From the NCBI GenBank assembly GCA_030524545.1, contig JAUNGM010000007.1, forward strand, positions 1 to 64,000: a stretch of 64,000 bases of DNA, in the 5' to 3' direction. Below are positions 51,046 to 59,359 of this stretch, piece by piece; positions within the stretch are counted from its first letter, which is position 1, and the number at the start of each line of letters is the position of its first letter. This DNA is from Eubacteriales bacterium. GTDB taxonomy: Bacteria; Bacillota; Clostridia; Lachnospirales; Lachnospiraceae. A model generated the notes under the pieces. The model was not told the DNA's origin. It did not search any database and worked only from the letters and a program-made list of their open reading frames with translations. Position numbers and translations under genes: made by a program.

Positions 51046-53035
51046 AGGTGTGTTTGGGAGGCTTGCCCTTACGAATATCAAGAAGAACCGGGGGACTTAT
51101 ATCCCTTATATGATTACCTGTATCGGATGTATTGCAATGCTGTATATCATGCTGTTTATTAATGCGAATCCGGATCTGGGATTAATGCGGGGCGGCACTG
51201 ATATCGCTGCAATCATGAGTATGGGGATTATCGTTGTGGGAATTTTCTCATTTATATTCCTGCTTTACAGCAACAGTTTCCTTATGAAGCGGCGAAATAA
51301 AGAAATCGGACTTTATAATATCCTGGGTATGGAAAAAGGGCACATCGGTAAAATGATGCTGATTGAAACGATGATTACTTCCGTGATCAGTATTACCGGC
51401 GGGATCCTGACAGGGATTCTTGGAAGCAAGCTGGCACTTCTTCTGCTTTTGAAGCTGATCCATCTTCCTGCACAGTTTGGCTTTTATGTGTCCGGAACGG
51501 GAATTGTGATCTGTGCGGTTGCTTATGGCGGTGTTTTTCTGATCACGCTTGCTTTAAATCTCCGAAGAGTTCATATGAGCCGGCCTGTGGAGCTTCTTCA
51601 CGGAAGCAGCGCAGGAGAGCGGGAGCCAAAGGCAAAATGGCTGATGGCGCTCATTGGTTTCATCTGTCTTGGCAGCGGTTATTATATTGCAGTCACAACA
51701 GAATCTCCGATCGATGCGATCGGGATGTTTTTCCTGGCCGTAGTGCTGGTTATGGCAGGAACTTACCTTGTATTTACTGCCGGCAGCATTGCCGTTTTAA
51801 AAATGCTTCGCTGGAAAAAAAGCTTCTATTATAAAATGAAAAACTTTACCAGTGTTTCCGGTATGATCTACCGGATGAAGCAGAATGCGGTTGGGCTTGC
51901 AAGTATCTGTATTTTAAGTACAGGTGTGCTGCTGATGCTGTCCAGTACGGTCTGCCTGAACTTTGGTATTGAAGACATTATGCAGACAAGATATCCCTGT
52001 GATGTGAATATCGGAATCCGGTATGTGACTCTGCAGGAGGCGCGTAAGGCAGTGGATACTTTGCTGGATGCGGTAGAAACAGAGCAGATTCCTTATAAAA
52101 CGACGGAATCGGAGATTGTTCTGAATATTGCTTATGTTCGTGAGGACAATCAGATTATCTTCCGAAGCCCCGAGAATATTTCCGAAGTGACGGCGGGAAG
52201 CCTGACTGTGATCACGGCAGAAGAATTTGAGAAAATGACAGGACGGGAAATTGAGCTGGAGGACGGACAGGTAATTGCCTATGGAGAAACCTCCGGGGAC
52301 GCGATCCGGATCATGGGGACGGATTTCCGGGTAAAAGAGTGGCTGAATGAATGGCCGTTGGATTCTCCTTATTCCATTTACGGGGAAATCAGTGCTGTGG
52401 TAGTGAATGACCCGGATTATGAAAGAATCAATGAGATGCAGAAAGAGGCTTATGGAGATTATGCGAGCTCCCCTGAGGCAGAGATCGGTATTGATATTGA
52501 CGGGGATGCTGCTGCGGCAGTCGCATGCAGAGAGATGCTGAATGAACAGATAAAGGCGCTCAAGGATTCCGGTGTGCTTGCAGAGGATGCATGGGTTCTG
52601 AACGAAACAAGACAGGAAAATTATGAAACATACTATTCTATAAATGGAGGGCTTCTGTTCCTTGGGATTTTGCTTGGAGGTATGTTCCTTATGGGAACGG
52701 CCATGATCATTTATTATAAACAGATGTCCGAAGGCTATGAGGACAAGGGGCGTTTTGAAATTATGCGTAAAGTAGGCATGAGCAGACAGGAGGTAAAATC
52801 CTCCATCCGCAGGCAGATTCTGATGGTGTTTTTCCTGCCGCTTTTGATGGCAATCCTGCATATCTCCATGGCATTCCCTATGGTAAAAAGACTTCTTCTG
52901 CTTCTCGGTATGACGAACACGCATCTGTTTATCTTATGTACGATAGGAACAATACTTGTTTTTGCAGTAGTATACGGAGTGATTTATATGATCACTGCAC
53001 GGTCCTATTACAGAATCCTGGAGAAAGCAGAGTAG
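51038..53035 (+). CDS. ABC transporter permease, BceB-like (FtsX family)
   Basis: About 665 residues with ten predicted helices in the BceB layout: FtsX-like core helices (IPYMITCIGCIAMLYIMLFI, LYNILGMEKGHIGKMMLIE) and a large extracellular domain between helices 7 and 8 (about residues 310-515), then a second FtsX unit (FEIMRKVGMSRQEVKSSIRR). Such permeases bind cell-wall-active peptides. ATG 51038 overlaps the ATPase gene stop; the frame is open nine bases earlier. Confidence 0.92.
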   Translation: MRRGVFGRLALTNIKKNRGTYIPYMITCIGCIAMLYIMLFINANPDLGLMRGGTDIAAIMSMGIIVVGIFSFIFLLYSNSFLMKRRNKEIGLYNILGMEKGHIGKMMLIETMITSVISITGGILTGILGSKLALLLLLKLIHLPAQFGFYVSGTGIVICAVAYGGVFLITLALNLRRVHMSRPVELLHGSSAGEREPKAKWLMALIGFICLGSGYYIAVTTESPIDAIGMFFLAVVLVMAGTYLVFTAGSIAVLKMLRWKKSFYYKMKNFTSVSGMIYRMKQNAVGLASICILSTGVLLMLSSTVCLNFGIEDIMQTRYPCDVNIGIRYVTLQEARKAVDTLLDAVETEQIPYKTTESEIVLNIAYVREDNQIIFRSPENISEVTAGSLTVITAEEFEKMTGREIELEDGQVIAYGETSGDAIRIMGTDFRVKEWLNEWPLDSPYSIYGEISAVVVNDPDYERINEMQKEAYGDYASSPEAEIGIDIDGDAAAAVACREMLNEQIKALKDSGVLAEDAWVLNETRQENYETYYSINGGLLFLGILLGGMFLMGTAMIIYYKQMSEGYEDKGRFEIMRKVGMSRQEVKSSIRRQILMVFFLPLLMAILHISMAFPMVKRLLLLLGMTNTHLFILCTIGTILVFAVVYGVIYMITARSYYRILEKAE

Positions 53036-53099
53036 AATGTAAAAGCAGAGGCAGAATATAAAATACAGTTGAAGTTGCTGGTATGCAATGTTAAAATAA

Positions 53100-53142
53100 A
53101 AGCAGTGCCGTCGGGGAGGACTCCGGAGGCATTGCTTTTTGA
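53100..53142 (+). terminator. Terminator after the BceAB-like genes
   Basis: AAGCAGTGCC (53100-53109) pairs with GGCATTGCTT (53128-53137) with one wobble, followed by five T. Confidence 0.85.
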
Positions 53143-53160
53143 TTACGAAGGGGGATTTAT

Positions 53161-53883
53161 ATGGATGCAATAAGTTTTAAACGGGGGCTGAAGGACGGCG
53201 TGCCGATCGCTCTCGGATATTTTGCCGTGTCGTTTACCTTTGGCATGATGGCAGTGTCGGGGGGATTGAGTACGGGTCAGGCGGTATTGATTTCTCTGAC
53301 GAACCTGACTTCTGCAGGGCAGTTTGCAGGGCTGGATATTATTGTGGCAGGCGGGTCTTATTGGGAGATGGCACTGGCACAGTTGATCATAAATCTTCGG
53401 TACTGCCTGATGTCGTTTTCTCTGGCGCAGAAGCTTCGGAGGGATGTGCCGTGGGCGCATCGGTTTGCGGTGGCTTTTGGCGTGACGGATGAGATTTTCG
53501 GGGTTAGTGCCAGCCAGGAAGGGCGTGTGAGCCCCTTTTATAATTATGGTGCCATGTGCGTGGCAATTCCAGGATGGACGCTTGGCACGCTGGTCGGCGG
53601 AATTTCGGGAAATCTGCTCCCGGCATTTATGGTCAGTGCGCTGAGTGTGGCGATTTACGGGATGTTTTTGGCAGTGATCATTCCGCCCGCAAAGAAGAAT
53701 AAAGCTGTGCTTGGAGTGGTGATCGGTGCCATGGCGGTGAGCAGCCTGTTTGCGGTGGTTCCGGTATTAAAGAAGGTTTCCTCCGGTTTTGTGATCATTA
53801 TTACGACGGTGCTGGCAGCCGGTGCGGCGGCGTTTATCTGTCCGGTGGAAGAGGAGAAGGAGGGAAATGCTCATGAGTCATAA
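53161..53883 (+). CDS. azlC: AzlC-family branched-chain amino-acid exporter, large subunit
   Basis: 240-residue membrane protein with about six helices. Family pattern: LKDGVPIALGYFAVSFTFGM at the N terminus and the SAGQFAGLDIIVAGGSYWEM stretch, then NLRYCLMSFSLAQKL. With AzlD it forms an exporter of branched-chain amino acids or analogues. It overlaps azlD by 11 bases. Confidence 0.93.
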   Translation: MDAISFKRGLKDGVPIALGYFAVSFTFGMMAVSGGLSTGQAVLISLTNLTSAGQFAGLDIIVAGGSYWEMALAQLIINLRYCLMSFSLAQKLRRDVPWAHRFAVAFGVTDEIFGVSASQEGRVSPFYNYGAMCVAIPGWTLGTLVGGISGNLLPAFMVSALSVAIYGMFLAVIIPPAKKNKAVLGVVIGAMAVSSLFAVVPVLKKVSSGFVIIITTVLAAGAAAFICPVEEEKEGNAHES

Positions 53884-54190
53884 TGTATATCTTTATATTC
53901 TGGTGATGGCCGGGGTGACTTATCTGATCCGTATGCTCCCGCTGGCTTTGTTCCGTAAGGAGATCACCAGTCCGTTTGTGAAGTCGTTTTTGGATTATGT
54001 GCCTTATGCGTGTCTGTCAGCGATGACGTTTCCGGCAATTTTGTTTTCTACGGCGAGTGTAGTGTCGGCTGTTGTGGGATTTGCGGTGGCGCTGATCGCG
54101 GCGTATAAAGAGAAGAGCCTTTTGACTGTGGCGCTGTGCGCGTGTGCAGCAGTGTTTGTGGCAGAGAGGGTTATGGAGATGGCTTTATAA
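53873..54190 (+). CDS. azlD: AzlD-family branched-chain amino-acid exporter, small subunit
   Basis: 105 residues with four helices; YLIRMLPLALFRKEI followed by FLDYVPYACLSAMTFPAILF is the family signature. ATG 53873 lies nine bases after AGGAGG; ATG 53867 is an alternative with too-short spacing. Translationally coupled to azlC. Confidence 0.92.
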   Translation: MSHNVYLYILVMAGVTYLIRMLPLALFRKEITSPFVKSFLDYVPYACLSAMTFPAILFSTASVVSAVVGFAVALIAAYKEKSLLTVALCACAAVFVAERVMEMAL

Positions 54191-54195
54191 AAATC

Positions 54196-54226
54196 AATGG
54201 GAGTGCGGGCATGCCGCGCTCCCATT
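54196..54226. terminator. Bidirectional terminator between azlD and dapF
   Basis: AATGGGAG (54196-54203) pairs with CTCCCATT (54219-54226) with inner GCGG/CCGC. Confidence 0.85.
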
Positions 54227-54242
54227 AATATAGTATGCTTGC

Positions 54243-55097
54243 TTATTCACCGAGGAAACCAAGGTCGATTTCCCCGTCAAATACAGTAGATGCCGGGCCT
54301 GTCATGTAGACCAGATCGGCAGACTGATCCCAGAAAATCTGAAGATCTCCGCCGAGGAGCTGGACAGTGACAGGGGCGTCGCCGTCTACATGATTGTTCA
54401 GGATAGATGCCACAGCTACTGCGCAGGCACCGGTGCCGCAGGCGAGGGTTTCGCCGGAGCCGCGCTCCCAGACGCGCATCCGGACAGTGTGGCGGTCAAT
54501 GACTTTGACAAATTCGGTATTGACCCTGTCCGGGAAAGCAATATGGTTCTCGAAGGACGGGCCGATTTTTTCCAGGTCAAGGTCAGCTACTTCATCCATG
54601 TAGATGATTGCGTGCGGGTTTCCCATAGATACGGCAGTCATGTGATAAACAGTACCGTCAACTTCAAGCGGGACATTAATGACCTGCTCTGTTTCAGCTA
54701 CTACCGGAATCTGGGTGGCGGTCAGGATGGGGGAGCCCATGTTGACCTTTACCATGGAAACCTTGCCGTCTTTAACGGTAAGATCCAGATACTTGATGCC
54801 GCTCCTGGTAGCTACGCTGATGCTCGTTTTATCGACGATACCGTAGTCGTAGGCGTATTTGGCAACACAGCGGATGCCGTTGCCGCACATGGCTCCCTGG
54901 GAACCGTCCAGATTGTACATATCCATTTCGCAGTCCGCAATTTCGGATGGTTTGATAAGAATCAGGCCGTCGGAGCCGATGCCGAAGTGTCGGTCACTGA
55001 CGAATTTGGCGACCTCTGACGGATTTTTGACAGTTTCCTGAAAGCAGTTTACATATACATAATCGTTTCCGATACCATGCATTTTAGTAAATTTCAT
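54243..55097 (-). CDS. dapF: Diaminopimelate epimerase
   Basis: Interconverts LL- and meso-diaminopimelate in the lysine and peptidoglycan pathway. 284 residues, with the two catalytic Cys: GAMCGNGIRCVAKYAYD (first Cys near residue 76) and GETLACGTGACAVAVAS (second near 220). N-terminal MKFTKMHGIGNDYVYVN is the family start, and AAGGAGG lies upstream on the minus strand. Appears monocistronic. Confidence 0.97.
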   Translation of the reverse strand: MKFTKMHGIGNDYVYVNCFQETVKNPSEVAKFVSDRHFGIGSDGLILIKPSEIADCEMDMYNLDGSQGAMCGNGIRCVAKYAYDYGIVDKTSISVATRSGIKYLDLTVKDGKVSMVKVNMGSPILTATQIPVVAETEQVINVPLEVDGTVYHMTAVSMGNPHAIIYMDEVADLDLEKIGPSFENHIAFPDRVNTEFVKVIDRHTVRMRVWERGSGETLACGTGACAVAVASILNNHVDGDAPVTVQLLGGDLQIFWDQSADLVYMTGPASTVFDGEIDLGFLGE

Positions 55098-55295
55098 AAG
55101 ACTAATAACCTCCTTATTTTCATGAATCTCTATACTCTGTTACTCCGGGGCAGAATTTTGCTTTCTGCTTCCTGAGTTTTCTATTATATAGAAAAAATGT
55201 TATGAAAGTGTGTGCATTTCATTTCAATCATAAAAAAGCACATCTGATGTAATACCGATTCCGCTGCCTTTTTTTAGCAAACAGGAAATGACTGT

Positions 55296-56543
55296 CTACT
55301 GTAAAAGTTTCAGGATTTCCGGAAATGGTTCCAGGCTGCGCTTCAGGATACCGGTTACCTGTGCGATCAGAATACCATAATTGGTAATAGGTACGCCCTG
55401 GTCACAGCAGCAGGCGATTCGGTATTTCATTTCACGCTCATTGAGCATACATCCTCCGCAGTGAACAACCAGCTTATAAGACGAGACATCGTCCGGAAAT
55501 TCTGTCCCGGAAGTAAATTCAAATACCGGATTTTTGCCGGTGTAGCTGCGGATCCAGTTCGGCATTTTAAACGTACCGATATCATCACACTGCCTGTGAT
55601 GCGTACATCCCTCCGCGATTAAGATTTTGTCCCCGTCTTCGATGGAATCCAGAGCAGCCACACCCCGGACAGAAGTCTCCAGATCCCCCTTGTATCTGGC
55701 AAACAGAATGGAAAAGGAGGTCAGTGTGATATCCTCCGGTGTATCTTTGGAAACACGGGCAAAGGCCTGGCTGTCGGTTACCACCATGGCAGGTTTGATG
55801 CCCTGTCTGCAGAAATGCTCCAAAGTATCTTTTAACTCCGTATCACGTACGGCCAGGGAAAGTGCCCCGGCTTCCAGAATGGCACGAATCGTCTGCTGCT
55901 GCGGAAGAATCAGCCTTCCCTTGGGAGCCGCTTTATCAATGGGAACCACCAGGATCACAAGCTCCATCGGATCGATCAGGTCAGCAATGATGGGATATTT
56001 ATGCGTATCCTCCGGTTTCAGGGAAGCGATCAACTCTTTCAGTTCCTGAATATTCGTATGTTGGGAAGCGCTGACCCAGATCTCGCTTCCGGAGTTGGTG
56101 TTTGGCCGGGCAGATTCAGACAGCGTATTGTGAACAGAATGCTCCGGAAGCAGATCCAATTTATTATATACAATAAGATACGGAATTCCTTTCGCCAGGA
56201 ACCGTTCAATCAGCGCATGCTCGTCCGCGCTCATTCCAATTGTCCCGTCAACCACCAAAACGGCAATATCCGTCTTATTCAAAACCTGATAGCTCCGTTT
56301 TACCCTGAGCGCTCCAAGCTCTCCGCTGTCATCAATCCCCGGTGTATCCACAACCATCACCGGCCCCAGCGGCAGCAGCTCCATGGTCTTATAAACGGGG
56401 TCTGTCGTCGTCCCCTTCACATCCGATACGATTGCCAGATTCTGCCCGGTAACCGCATTGATCACACTGGATTTTCCTGCATTTCTTTTTCCGAAAAAAC
56501 TGATATGTACCCGCTCTGAAGCCGGTGTCTGATTCATTCCCAT
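55296..56543 (-). CDS. hydF: [FeFe]-hydrogenase H-cluster maturation GTPase HydF
   Basis: Scaffold protein that builds the 2Fe subcluster before transfer to hydrogenase. 415 residues: GTPase domain with G1 GKRNAGKSS near residue 18, KGTTTDPV and DTPGIDD (G3) and NKLDLL (G4), a dimerisation middle, and a C-terminal iron-sulfur domain with EGCTHHRQCDD and HCGGCMLN, the CxH...HCxxC ligand pattern. AGGAGGGAAATACT precedes the minus-strand ATG. HydE and HydG are not in the window. It implies H2 metabolism in an anaerobe. Confidence 0.96.
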   Translation of the reverse strand: MGMNQTPASERVHISFFGKRNAGKSSVINAVTGQNLAIVSDVKGTTTDPVYKTMELLPLGPVMVVDTPGIDDSGELGALRVKRSYQVLNKTDIAVLVVDGTIGMSADEHALIERFLAKGIPYLIVYNKLDLLPEHSVHNTLSESARPNTNSGSEIWVSASQHTNIQELKELIASLKPEDTHKYPIIADLIDPMELVILVVPIDKAAPKGRLILPQQQTIRAILEAGALSLAVRDTELKDTLEHFCRQGIKPAMVVTDSQAFARVSKDTPEDITLTSFSILFARYKGDLETSVRGVAALDSIEDGDKILIAEGCTHHRQCDDIGTFKMPNWIRSYTGKNPVFEFTSGTEFPDDVSSYKLVVHCGGCMLNEREMKYRIACCCDQGVPITNYGILIAQVTGILKRSLEPFPEILKLLQ

Positions 56544-56720
56544 AGTATTTCCCTCCTATATACCGTGTCCGGTGTGGGATTTCCTGATCCATTACTGTTA
56601 TTATAAAAAAAATGGAAGTGATATGCAAGAAGGAACCTTTATTTTGCAAAACGGATAGATTTTTTATGCAATATATGCAAAAAAATAGTGAATATTATGC
56701 TTTTCTAAAAGAAGGGGTTG

Positions 56721-56729
56721 TGTTATAAT
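56721..56729 (+). promoter_or_regulatory. Extended -10 promoter of the amino-acid ABC operon
   Basis: TGTTATAATG carries TGnTATAAT with TATAAT at 56724-56729 and no good -35, the pattern of an extended -10 promoter. Several TGCAA copies lie upstream (about 56620-56690) and could be regulator sites. Confidence 0.45.
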
Positions 56730-56762
56730 GAAATCCATGTTGAGGAGAAAGGAAGGGGAAAG

Positions 56763-57461
56763 ATGGCTTGGTTTCATGAATGGACGGCTGATTTTGCGGA
56801 TACCTTTACCAGATGTTTTATAAAGGATGACCGCTACAAGCTGCTTTTGGAGGGAATCGGTGTTACGATCAAGGTATCGCTGCTGGCGGTTCTGATCGGT
56901 ATTATCATTGGGCTTTTGATTGCATTGTGCAATTTATCAAAGAAAAAACTGCTGCGTTTTATCGGCGGCATTTATACGGATGTGATCCGGGGAACACCAT
57001 CAGTCACACAGCTGATGATTATTTACTTTGTTATTTTTGCTTCTATTGGATTGGATAAATGGATCATTGCAGCGATTGCATTCGGAATCAACTCCGGTGC
57101 ATATGTTTCGGAGATTATCCGTGCGGGGATTCTTTCCATAGACAAGGGGCAGACGGAAGCAGGAAGATCCCTGGGACTCAGTGCTTACCAGACAATGACG
57201 AGGATCGTTATTCCGCAGGCGGTAAAAAATATTTTTCCCGCTCTCTGCAATGAATTTATTGTATTGATCAAGGAAACCGCGATCGTAGGCTATGTAGGTC
57301 TGATGGATATTCAGAAAGCCGGCGATTTTATAAAGAGTGCTACATTTGAAGCATTTATGCCGTTAATTGGTACGGCAGTCATCTATTATGTGCTGATCAA
57401 GATCCTTACGATTTTGCTGAACCGTATTGAGAAACGGCTCAGAGCATCAGAGGTAAGATAG
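56763..57461 (+). CDS. Polar amino-acid ABC transporter permease
   Basis: About 232 residues, five helices, HisM/GlnP family. VIRGTPSVTQLMIIYFVIFA and the EAA loop AGRSLGLSAYQTMTRIVIPQ near residue 145 are diagnostic. ATG 56763 follows GGAAGGGGAAAG; the frame is open from 56718. It works with the following ATPase and binding protein in one operon. Confidence 0.94.
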   Translation: MAWFHEWTADFADTFTRCFIKDDRYKLLLEGIGVTIKVSLLAVLIGIIIGLLIALCNLSKKKLLRFIGGIYTDVIRGTPSVTQLMIIYFVIFASIGLDKWIIAAIAFGINSGAYVSEIIRAGILSIDKGQTEAGRSLGLSAYQTMTRIVIPQAVKNIFPALCNEFIVLIKETAIVGYVGLMDIQKAGDFIKSATFEAFMPLIGTAVIYYVLIKILTILLNRIEKRLRASEVR

Positions 57462-57476
57462 GAGGAGGGACGAACC

Positions 57477-58199
57477 GTGATCAAAGTTAAAAATTTACAT
57501 AAACAGTTCGGAGATCTCCAGGTGTTAAACGGAATTGACGAACATATCAAAAAAGGGGAAGTAGTTGTTGTGATAGGCCCGTCCGGCTCCGGAAAAAGCA
57601 CCTTTTTAAGATGCCTGAACCTTCTTGAGGAGGTCACCGGCGGCGAGATTTACGTAGATGATGAGCTGATCACAGGCCCGCATGTAAACGTAAATCAGGT
57701 CAGACAGAAAATGGGAATGGTCTTCCAGCACTTTAACCTCTTTCCTCATCTGACGATTATGGGGAATATTACACTTGCTCCGGTTCTTTTGAAAAAGATG
57801 ACCAAGGAAGAGGCACAGAAAAGAGGCATGGAGCTTCTGGCCAGAGTTGGCCTTGAAGAAAAGGCGGATGCTTATCCTGCACAGCTTTCCGGTGGACAGA
57901 AGCAGAGGGTTGCCATAGCCAGAGCACTTGCTATGGATCCGGAGATCATGCTTTTTGACGAGCCGACATCAGCACTGGACCCGGAGATGGTAGGAGAAGT
58001 TCTGGAGGTTATGAAGGATCTTGCAGAATCCGGAATGACCATGGTCATTGTCACACATGAAATGGGATTTGCCAGAGAAGTGGCATCCCGGGTGCTTTTT
58101 ATGGATCAGGGGATTGTGATGGAGCAGGGAAGGCCTGAAGAGATTTTCACAAATCCGAAGAATGAAAGAACGCAGCTTTTCCTGAGCAAGGTTCTGTAA
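57477..58199 (+). CDS. Polar amino-acid ABC transporter ATP-binding protein, GlnQ-like
   Basis: 240 residues. Walker [10 protein letters not shown] near residue 38, Q loop [13 protein letters not shown], signature [17 protein letters not shown], Walker [18 protein letters not shown] loop [11 protein letters not shown] 57477 behind AGGAGGAGGG. Glutamine or a related polar amino acid is the usual substrate. Confidence 0.95.
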   Translation: MIKVKNLHKQFGDLQVLNGIDEHIKKGEVVVVIGPSGSGKSTFLRCLNLLEEVTGGEIYVDDELITGPHVNVNQVRQKMGMVFQHFNLFPHLTIMGNITLAPVLLKKMTKEEAQKRGMELLARVGLEEKADAYPAQLSGGQKQRVAIARALAMDPEIMLFDEPTSALDPEMVGEVLEVMKDLAESGMTMVIVTHEMGFAREVASRVLFMDQGIVMEQGRPEEIFTNPKNERTQLFLSKVL

Positions 58200-58274
58200 A
58201 AACGAAATTATGATGAAAAGTTCCACAGAGGATTTTTCACATAAAAATAAAAAAGAAAAAAGGAGAATATGATT

Positions 58275-59120
58275 ATGAAAAAGTTTACAAAAGTTATGGC
58301 ACTTGCAGTATCTGCGGCTATGCTTACCTGTGTACCGGTATCCGCAGCAGAAACCCTTACATTCGGAACCAATCCGGAATTTCCTCCATTTGAGTTTATC
58401 ACGGCAGACGGTGTGATCGACACATTTGACGGCATTGACATGGCAATTGCAAAAGAGATTGCAGAAGCAAATGATATGGAAGTAAAAATGGAGAGCATGG
58501 AGTTTGACTCTCTTCTGGTTGCACTTCAGAATGGACAGGTAGATGCAGTTATTGCCGGAATGACTGTAACAGATGAAAGAAAAGAAGCTGTTGATTTTTC
58601 CACACCATATTATACTGCAACACAGGTTATGATCGTAAAAGAAGATTCTGATATCGAAAAAGCAGAAGATATGGCAGATAAGAAAATCTGCGTTATTCAG
58701 GGTTATACAGGCGAAACCTGCGTGAACGAGATGGGCTATGACTATGAGGCTTTCAAAAAAGGTACGGAAGCAATCATGGAACTTGTAAACGGAAAATGCG
58801 ATGTTGTTGTCATTGACTCTGCTACAGCAAAACAGTATGTTGGCGATAATGAAGGTCTGAAGATCGTGGAGGATCCTGATGCATTTGCATCCGAGGAGTA
58901 TGCAATTGCTGTTCAGAAGGGCAATACAGAGCTTCTTGACAAGATTAATACAGCAATTGAGAAGATGATCGATGATGGTACGATCTCCGAACTGGCAGCA
59001 CAGTATGCTGAGGCTGATGCAGAAGAAGAAGCAGAAGAAGATGCCGCTGAGGCTGATACAGAGGAAGAAGCTGCAGAAGAGGATACCGCTGAAGCAGAAG
59101 AAGAGACTGATGCTGAATAG
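58275..59120 (+). CDS. Amino-acid ABC transporter binding protein with acidic C-terminal tail
   Basis: About 281 residues. Signal peptide MKKFTKVMALAVSAAMLTCV, then the family 3 solute-binding fold (FGTNPEFPPFEFITADG, VDAVIAGMTVTDERKEAVDF, TPYYTATQVMIV). Normal proteins end soon after ISELAAQY; here a tail of about 36 residues is almost only Glu, Asp, Ala and Thr (EADAEEEAEEDAAEAD...). The tail looks like a repeat expansion and may extend from the membrane surface or bind cations. No lipobox Cys is obvious after the signal, although a Cys occurs in LTCVPVSA. ATG 58275 has better spacing from AGGAG than ATG 58269. Confidence 0.92.
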   Translation: MKKFTKVMALAVSAAMLTCVPVSAAETLTFGTNPEFPPFEFITADGVIDTFDGIDMAIAKEIAEANDMEVKMESMEFDSLLVALQNGQVDAVIAGMTVTDERKEAVDFSTPYYTATQVMIVKEDSDIEKAEDMADKKICVIQGYTGETCVNEMGYDYEAFKKGTEAIMELVNGKCDVVVIDSATAKQYVGDNEGLKIVEDPDAFASEEYAIAVQKGNTELLDKINTAIEKMIDDGTISELAAQYAEADAEEEAEEDAAEADTEEEAAEEDTAEAEEETDAE

Positions 59121-59174
59121 GGTGATGCCGGCAATTTCGGAAGGAATTTAAGAATATCAGAAAAAGAGCAATAA

Positions 59175-59228
59175 CGGGCTGCCGTTTTAGCTGTGATACC
59201 AGCTAAAGCGGCAGCCCGCTTATTTTTT
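59175..59228 (+). terminator. Terminator after the amino-acid ABC operon
   Basis: An 18-bp stem, 59175-59192 with 59201-59218 (CGGGCTGCCG/CGGCAGCCCG and TTAGCT/AGCTAA, one wobble), followed by TTATTTTTT. Confidence 0.92.
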
Positions 59229-59359
59229 AGGAAAGTAATCGTGTGACTGCGGGAATAAATCCTCCTGCGAATGTGCAAACTATTTCGAAGAGTATTGGTT
59301 TTTGAATAAAGAGGTTTTCGCATTAAGAAGTTTCTGAATAAAGAAAAAGGAGGAAGAGT

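Noticed and set aside
54390..55019. A 209-codon plus-strand frame opposite dapF.
   Set aside because: dapF is certain from both catalytic Cys motifs; the opposing frame is a shadow.
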